Made by a program: the position numbers and the translations under genes. Below, piece after piece: positions 59,418 to 64,000 of a stretch of 64,000 nt of DNA. The stretch is from assembly GCF_008017535.1 (NCBI RefSeq), contig NZ_VRUA01000001.1, forward strand, positions 62,001 to 126,000, given 5' to 3'. The notes beneath the pieces were generated by a model that was given only the letters and a program-made list of their open reading frames with translations, had not been told where the DNA came from and did no database searches. How positions within the stretch are numbered: position 1 is the first letter of the stretch; the number at the start of each line of letters is the position of its first letter. Source of the stretch: Ottowia flava (GTDB taxonomy: Bacteria > Pseudomonadota > Gammaproteobacteria > Burkholderiales > Burkholderiaceae_C).

Positions 59418-59559
59418 GCGGCCGCTGTCGGCCCGCCGCGACACCTGGGGACGGTGGCGCTGGCTGTTTGAATACCTCCGTTTTCAAGCGGTGCTTGGTG
59501 TCAGCAAAACCGCCCGATGCATCCGCTACGCTGGTGTTTTCAACGAGGGAGAGAACACC

Positions 59560-60048
59560 ATGAAAACCCGCATCGGTTTGGCCTTGATCAGCGTGGCGGT
59601 TTTGTCCGGCTGCGCCGCCACCGTCAATCTGGCGACGCCCGAGGCCAGCACGCAGGCCAAGCAATTCGCTCGACCGGCGGCCGGCAAAGCCGGGCTGTAC
59701 GTGTTTCGCGACAGCAGCTTCGGCCACGCACTGAAGAAGGACGTGTGGGTCAACGGCCGCTGCCTGGGTGAATCCGCGCCCCGCACCTTCTTCTTCACCG
59801 AAGTCGCAGGCAATACCCGCCACAAGATCGAGACCGCTTCCGAGTTCTCGCCCAACGCGCTGGAGGTGCCGGTGCAGTCGGGCCGCAACTACTTCGTGCG
59901 CCAGTACATCAAGCTGGGCGTTTTTGTGGGCGGCGCCAACCTCGAACTGGTGCCCGAGGACCAGGGCAAGACCGCCATCGCTGGCCTGGAACTGGCGCAG
60001 CCCGGCACCTGCGCCCTGGCCACGCCGAGCACGCCGGCGGCCAAGTAA
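59560..60048 (+). CDS. DUF2846 domain lipoprotein
   Basis: This 162-residue protein has a lipoprotein signal (MKTRIGLALISVAVLSGC, lipidated Cys at 18) and a DUF2846-like domain: GKAGLYVFRDSSFGHALKKD, VNGRCLGESAPRTFFF, then basic strand-like stretches. The family is outer-membrane or periplasmic with unknown function. ATG 59560 follows GAGGGAGAG. It lies 142 bases after the glycosylase gene; a palindromic element follows its stop. Confidence 0.82.
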   Translation: MKTRIGLALISVAVLSGCAATVNLATPEASTQAKQFARPAAGKAGLYVFRDSSFGHALKKDVWVNGRCLGESAPRTFFFTEVAGNTRHKIETASEFSPNALEVPVQSGRNYFVRQYIKLGVFVGGANLELVPEDQGKTAIAGLELAQPGTCALATPSTPAAK

Positions 60049-60063
60049 GCAGGCACCACCTGA

Positions 60064-60120
60064 TTGCTATTACTTGAATAGCTGGTCGCGCAGGTGGCTG
60101 TAGCGCTACAGGCCGATTTC
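60064..60120 (+). repeat. Dispersed AGCTG palindromic element, copy S
   Basis: TTGCTATTACTTGAATAGCT, GGTCGCGCAGGTGGCTGTAG, CGCTACAGGCCGATTTC is nearly complete. Both local symmetries are visible: GCTAT...ATAGC on the left and the perfect CTGTAGCGCTACAG palindrome on the right. Confidence 0.92.
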
Positions 60121-60142
60121 CTCTGAAATGGGCAAGCGCCGA

Positions 60143-60994
60143 TCAGCGCAGCTGCCGCACCGCAAAGCGGTGCTTCGGGTGGACGTAAGCCTCCTGCGCC
60201 TGCACCAGTTGCAGCTCGCGCTCGCCCGACTGGTGGGTGCGCTCCAGCAGCTCGAACACGCTGGCGGTGGTCGTCGCCAGCGCCTCGGCGGCCGAGCCGG
60301 TGCTGAGGTAGTGCGCGGTGAACAGCGCCGCCGTCACGTCGCCCGAGCCATTGGCCTTGAACGGCAGGTGCGGCGTGGTGACGATCCACGCGCCGCGGGC
60401 GTCGGCGGCCAGCATTTCGATGGTGCCTTCAGGGCGGCCCGGGCATTCGACGCTGGTGACCAGCACGGTGCGCGGGCCCATGGCGAACACGGCGTCAACG
60501 GCCCGCAGGGTCTGCTCGATCGTCTGCACCTCGCGCTGGGTCAGAAAGCCCAGCTCGAACTGGTTGGGCGTGACGATGTCGGCGGCGGGCACCACGCGGT
60601 CGCGCAGCAGCACCGGGATGTCGGGGTGCACGAAGCAGCCCGACTTGGCGTTGCCCATCACCGGGTCGCAGGCGTAGACGGCTTTCGGGTTCAGCGCCTT
60701 GACGCGCGCCACGGTGGCAAGGATCACGTCCGCAATGTCCGCCCCGCCCTGGTAGCCGCTCAGCACCGCGTCGACCTTGGCCAGCGCGCCGCGCGCGTCC
60801 ATGGCATCGATGATGGCCGCCACCTCGCTGGCCGGAATGGCCGAGCCGCCCCACTGGCCATAGCCGGTGTGGTTGGAAAAGTTGACGGTGTAGACCGGCC
60901 AGACCTCGTGCCCCAGGCGCTGCAGGGGAAAAACGGCCGCCGAATTGCCGACATGGCCGTAGGAAACGTGGGATTGGATGGAGAGGATGTTCAC
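60143..60994 (-). CDS. pdxY: Pyridoxal kinase PdxY
   Basis: This 283-residue ribokinase-like kinase phosphorylates pyridoxal to pyridoxal 5'-phosphate in the salvage of vitamin B6. Landmarks are NILSIQSHVSYGHVGNSAAV at the start, VNFSNHTGYGQWGG, the anion-hole/ATP region VYACDPVMGNAKSGCFVHPD and PFKANGSGDVTAALFTAHYL with the catalytic Asp. GTG 60994 is chosen because homology begins with NILSIQSH; an in-frame ATG at 61027 adds eleven non-conserved residues. It appears monocistronic. Confidence 0.93.
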   Translation of the reverse strand: MNILSIQSHVSYGHVGNSAAVFPLQRLGHEVWPVYTVNFSNHTGYGQWGGSAIPASEVAAIIDAMDARGALAKVDAVLSGYQGGADIADVILATVARVKALNPKAVYACDPVMGNAKSGCFVHPDIPVLLRDRVVPAADIVTPNQFELGFLTQREVQTIEQTLRAVDAVFAMGPRTVLVTSVECPGRPEGTIEMLAADARGAWIVTTPHLPFKANGSGDVTAALFTAHYLSTGSAAEALATTTASVFELLERTHQSGERELQLVQAQEAYVHPKHRFAVRQLR

Positions 60995-61196
60995 CCGCCG
61001 ATTGTGCGCCTGCGGCGGGGGCTCCATTGGACGGCGGGCGCCGCGTGGCTGGCGCGACGCACCCTTTTTGCAGCGCCAACGCAGTTTTCATGCTTTCGCC
61101 GACGGTGGCCTAGCACCGTTGACAATCGCCATGATGGGCTGATGCCCCCGCAGCCGGCGCACGCTGTGCGACGCCCCCACGTACTGACGCATTTCG

Positions 61197-62414
61197 ATGA
61201 CGATGGCACCCTCTCCCTTTGACTGGAACGACGGACCGGCCCAGTTCCTGCGCGCCTGCCCCGACCTGACGCTGAAAAGCAGCGACAACCACACCTGGGT
61301 GCTGACTTCGTCCAGGACCGCCGGCCAGCTGGCGTTGCAGCTGTGGATCCACGACTTGGGAAGCGGCGGCCTGTCGGCGCGCCGCCCCGCTGCAGGCGAA
61401 GACCTGGCCCAGTTGCCGGCCTGCGAGCGCCAGCACCTGTGGGTCACCGTGCGCGACGACGACGGCGAGCACACGCACAGCGAAGTGCTGTGCGACACGG
61501 CCAGGCTGCACGCGCTGCTGCAACAGTGGCGCCTGCCGATGGCACCGACGCCCAAAACGTGCCGCGTAGCACCTGCCGCAGCGCGCTCGGCCGCCCCCCA
61601 GCCACCCGGTCCGTGGCCGGCACCGCCTCACCCCACGGACACGGCGGCGCTGGACAACCTGGCGGACAGCGACCGGGCCGCCGCGCAGGCGCAGCTGCAA
61701 GCCAATCTGGAACGCCTGGACGTGGCGCGGCTGGCCGGCCACTGGCCGCGCGACGCGCGCGGGCGGCTGGCGGCCAAGACCACGGCGCTGCTCGGCGTCT
61801 ACGGCCCGCCGGTCACGGTGAACCAGCGCCAGCCCTGCCTGCTGATCACGTCGGGCGGCGTGCGCGACATGCCGCAGTGGCAGTTGCGGCTGAGCATGGA
61901 ATTCCGTGAAAACCAACGCCACCAGTGGGACGCGGCGCCCTGGCTGTGGTCCGACCAGGCCCACGCGCCCGCCGCGCCGCGCCATGCGGACGAGGTGCGC
62001 GCCCTGATCGCCGAAGGGCGCATCAGCGAAGCGTGCGCGCTGTGCGACGTGGTGTTGGCCGATGGCGTGCTGCGCCTGGCGGCCGGCCTGCCGCTGTCGC
62101 GCTTTGCCGCACCCCGGCCGGACTGGGCCGACGCCTTGCACGACGCCCTGACCCAACTGGCGCCGTGGCGCCTGGCGGGCGGCCTGGCGCGCATCCAGAC
62201 GCGGTTGGCGGCCGCCAACCGCCGGCCGCCGCGCCCCGGCAGCTGGGCGCGCAAGCTGTTCTGGTTACCGGGTCAGCGGACCGCGTCGCGCGCAGGACTG
62301 GGCGCGCGTTTGGGCGCGCACGGCGGCCCGCTGCTGGAGGTGATCGATACGGCGTCGAACGCGCTGTTCCCCTCCCCCGACTGGTGGGACGACCGGGCCG
62401 ATCGGCCCGGCTGA
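61197..62414 (+). CDS. Hypothetical protein of about 405 residues
   Basis: I do not recognise this 405-residue protein. It has no signal peptide or membrane helix, a Pro-rich low-complexity region near 125-155 (PPGPWPAPPHP), and acidic/Trp-containing parts (QLALQLWIHDLGSGGLSARR; AEHG-like HADEVRALIAEGRISEACAL). The last ~75 residues are Arg-rich. The start could be ATG 61197 or ATG 61203; neither has a clear Shine-Dalgarno. It is flanked by pdxY (divergent) and a LysE exporter gene (same strand, 91 bases). Confidence 0.6.
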   Translation: MTMAPSPFDWNDGPAQFLRACPDLTLKSSDNHTWVLTSSRTAGQLALQLWIHDLGSGGLSARRPAAGEDLAQLPACERQHLWVTVRDDDGEHTHSEVLCDTARLHALLQQWRLPMAPTPKTCRVAPAAARSAAPQPPGPWPAPPHPTDTAALDNLADSDRAAAQAQLQANLERLDVARLAGHWPRDARGRLAAKTTALLGVYGPPVTVNQRQPCLLITSGGVRDMPQWQLRLSMEFRENQRHQWDAAPWLWSDQAHAPAAPRHADEVRALIAEGRISEACALCDVVLADGVLRLAAGLPLSRFAAPRPDWADALHDALTQLAPWRLAGGLARIQTRLAAANRRPPRPGSWARKLFWLPGQRTASRAGLGARLGAHGGPLLEVIDTASNALFPSPDWWDDRADRPG

Positions 62415-62505
62415 CGCCCGGGGCCGCTGGGCGTGCAGCCTCCCCGGCACCGGTCCACGTGCATACTGCACCCTGCTTGTGCGCCACCGTTGTCCAGGAG
62501 CCCCC

Positions 62506-63126
62506 ATGATCACCCTGCAATTTCTGATCACCTCCCTCATCGTCGTGCTGATCCCGGGCACGGGGGTGGTGTTCACCGTGGCCACCGGCATCACGCGCGG
62601 GCGCCGCGCGGCGGTGTGGGCGTCTGTGGGCTGCACGTTGGGGATCGTGCCGCACCTGCTGGCCACGGTGCTGGGCCTGGCGGCGGTGATGCACGCCAGC
62701 GCGCTGGCGTTCGAGGTGCTGAAGTTCGCCGGCGTGCTGTACCTGCTGTACCTGGCGGTGATGACCTGGCGGGACCGTTCGGGCTTTGCGATCGACCCCA
62801 GCAGCGCACCCGAAACATCAACTGCGCGCATCGTGCTGCGGGCCTTTCTGATGAACATCCTCAACCCCAAGCTGACGATCTTCTTCCTGGCCTTCCTGCC
62901 GCAGTTTGTGCACCCCGGTCAAGCGCTGCCGCCGATGGCGCAGATGCTGGTGCTCAGCGCCGTGTTCATGGCCATGACCTTCGGCGTGTTCGTGGTCTAC
63001 GGCTTCATGGCCCACGCCTTCCGCCGTGCGGTGGTCGAATCGCCGAGCGTGCAGGCCTGGCTGCGGCGCGGTTTCGCCGTCTCGTTCGCCGGGCTGGGCG
63101 TGAACCTGGCGCTGTCCAACCGCTGA
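62506..63126 (+). CDS. LysE/RhtB-family amino-acid exporter
   Basis: This 206-residue inner-membrane protein has six helices and the LysE pattern: LIVVLIPGTGVVFTVATGIT with the proline-containing first helix, FAGVLYLLYLAVMTWRD and LRAFLMNILNPKLTIFFLAF. Members export amino acids or derivatives; the substrate is unknown. ATG 62506 follows CAGGAG. It is convergent with the glycine-zipper protein gene, with a hairpin between. Confidence 0.93.
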   Translation: MITLQFLITSLIVVLIPGTGVVFTVATGITRGRRAAVWASVGCTLGIVPHLLATVLGLAAVMHASALAFEVLKFAGVLYLLYLAVMTWRDRSGFAIDPSSAPETSTARIVLRAFLMNILNPKLTIFFLAFLPQFVHPGQALPPMAQMLVLSAVFMAMTFGVFVVYGFMAHAFRRAVVESPSVQAWLRRGFAVSFAGLGVNLALSNR

Positions 63127-63128
63127 GG

Positions 63129-63145
63129 CCGGCGCGCCGCGCCGG
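63129..63145. terminator. GC hairpin between convergent genes
   Basis: CCGGCGC-GCC-GCGCCGG is a perfect 7-bp stem between the LysE gene (ends 63126) and the gene ending at 63168. With no T-run it is a weak terminator candidate. Confidence 0.4.
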
Positions 63146-63167
63146 GAGCCGCGACGCGTTCGGGCCT

Positions 63168-63692
63168 TCAGCCGCTCTCGCGGTGCCAGGCCGCATGGCC
63201 GGCGGCCCTGGCTTCATCCCAGGTCAGGCGGGACTTGCCCTTGAGCGCGTCCCAGTCGCGCGCCAGGTCGGCCTCGGCCTCCTGCCAGGTCTTGCCGACG
63301 TAACGCGTGCGGCCCTGGTAGCCCAGGCGGTAAGCGGGCGAATAGTCGTCCTCGAAGTTGTAGTCGCCGACGAAGCCGGGCTGATCGCGGAAGTTGTCGC
63401 GCCAGTAGCTGTAGTCGGGGTCGGTCGCGTCGACCGCGGCGTAGCCGCCCAGCGCGCCCAGGATGGCGCCCACGGTGCCGCCCACGAACACGCCGACCGG
63501 CCCGCCGACCATGCCGACGGCCGCGCCAGCCGCGGCGCCGGCCACCATGCCGCCGCCAGCGCCCACGCTTTTGACTTCGCGCGCAGCGGTTTCGGCGTCG
63601 ATCGGCTCCTGCGCCACCAGCCGTGGGTCTTGCGAAGGCTGCTGCAGTGGCGCCGGGGTGTCGGGTTCAACAGGGGGTTTCTTGTCGGTCAT
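63168..63692 (-). CDS. Glycine-zipper-containing hypothetical protein
   Basis: This 174-residue protein has an acidic Pro-rich start (MTDKKPPVEPDTPAPLQQPS), a central glycine-zipper hydrophobic block (AGGGMVAGAAAGAAVGMVGG, VGVFVGGTVGAILGALGGYA; about residues 45-85) and a charged C-terminal half (YSYWRDNFRDQPGFVGDYN; YVGKTWQEAEADLARDWDAL). Glycine zippers insert in or pair across membranes. Similar stress-related proteins occur in Burkholderiales; I cannot name the family. ATG 63692 has AAGGAG seven bases upstream. Confidence 0.7.
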   Translation of the reverse strand: MTDKKPPVEPDTPAPLQQPSQDPRLVAQEPIDAETAAREVKSVGAGGGMVAGAAAGAAVGMVGGPVGVFVGGTVGAILGALGGYAAVDATDPDYSYWRDNFRDQPGFVGDYNFEDDYSPAYRLGYQGRTRYVGKTWQEAEADLARDWDALKGKSRLTWDEARAAGHAAWHRESG

Positions 63693-64000
63693 TTGAATCT
63701 CCTTGCGGCAGGCATGCGGCCTGCCATGCGGTTCACGGCGGGTGTCGGTGGGGATCCGGGCGCCTTGCCGCCCTACCGGCCCGCTGATCGGCCACCGTAG
63801 GGGCCATAGCTTCACTGTGGCCCGGAAGACGCGGCACCGCGACGGTCCCGGACCGGACACGCCTGTCGGCCCTTGGCTTCCGCAGGCGTAGGAGAAGCCT
63901 GTCGGGCGGGGCCATCGCTGCGCGACCCCATCTCCGCTTGTGGACGAACGACCTTCCGGCGGGCTCACCCGTTGGGCGACTCACCCAGCCAGGCCGGCGC
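63693..64000. other. Right-edge interval with no supported gene
   Basis: I see no gene here. A weak inverted repeat (GGGCCA...TGTGGCCC, near 63800-63824) is the only structure. The window ends before the next gene becomes visible. Confidence 0.4.

Overview
The window looks like chromosome of a high-GC betaproteobacterium of the order Burkholderiales, most likely family Comamonadaceae. Four things point there: five Bug/TctC-type solute receptors, GC-rich codon use with C/G-ending codons, a phthalate 4,5-dioxygenase gene set, and a dispersed palindromic element (core AGCTGCCCGCGCAG) of a kind I associate with this family. I see no rRNA, tRNA, CRISPR array or complete insertion sequence.

Layout. 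1-4.3 kb: a catabolic operon of two Bug receptors, an ADP-forming acyl-CoA synthetase and an enoyl-CoA hydratase. 4.6-5.2 kb: a hemerythrin-like protein. 5.2-8.6 kb (minus): CoA-transferase, acyl-CoA dehydrogenase and hot-dog hydratase, apparently one CoA-thioester pathway. 8.7-18.5 kb (minus): an MdtABC-type tripartite RND pump with its outer-membrane lipoprotein, in one tightly overlapping operon. 18.7-27.9 kb: small membrane proteins, a DUF2322 protein, UppP, a Tat-exported ankyrin protein, a GST, a LytS/LytTR-type two-component pair split by a retropepsin-like protease, a bacteriohemerythrin and a TauE/SafE permease. 28-36.4 kb: a phthalate-to-protocatechuate cluster (reductase, dihydrodiol dehydrogenase, MarR regulator, decarboxylase, Rieske oxygenase) with Bug receptors and an M29/NicX-like gene; a divergent GntR regulator follows. 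38.5-43.5 kb: glnS, then a zeta-toxin-like kinase with a 65-residue partner, a decayed duplicate of the glnS 3' end, and a DUF262/HNH (GmrSD-like) gene. This looks like an old integration scar. 44.4-46.5 kb: a Bug receptor and an enolase-superfamily enzyme. 46.9-49 kb: two exported proteins with IPTL-CTERM-like tails. 49-64 kb: mixed housekeeping and accessory genes, including a GIY-YIG-like protein, an FkbO/Hyg5-type chorismatase, a membrane-anchored Mrr-like nuclease, an osmoprotectant-type receptor/permease fusion, a DUF4209 protein that looks foreign, a SMUG1-like uracil-DNA glycosylase, PdxY and a LysE exporter.

The most unusual signal is not a gene. About 19 copies of one roughly 55-60 bp imperfect palindromic element are scattered through the 64 kb. 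Several lie inside reading frames: all three inner-membrane/periplasmic pump proteins, the response-regulator linker, the start of a small exported ORF, and possibly glnS. The coding copies keep one reading frame per orientation, which recalls the Rickettsia palindromic elements that insert into proteins. A second, GC-rich repeat adds a further in-frame segment to one RND pump subunit.

All calls are read by eye from sequence and translation. Family names rest on remembered motifs, not on searches.
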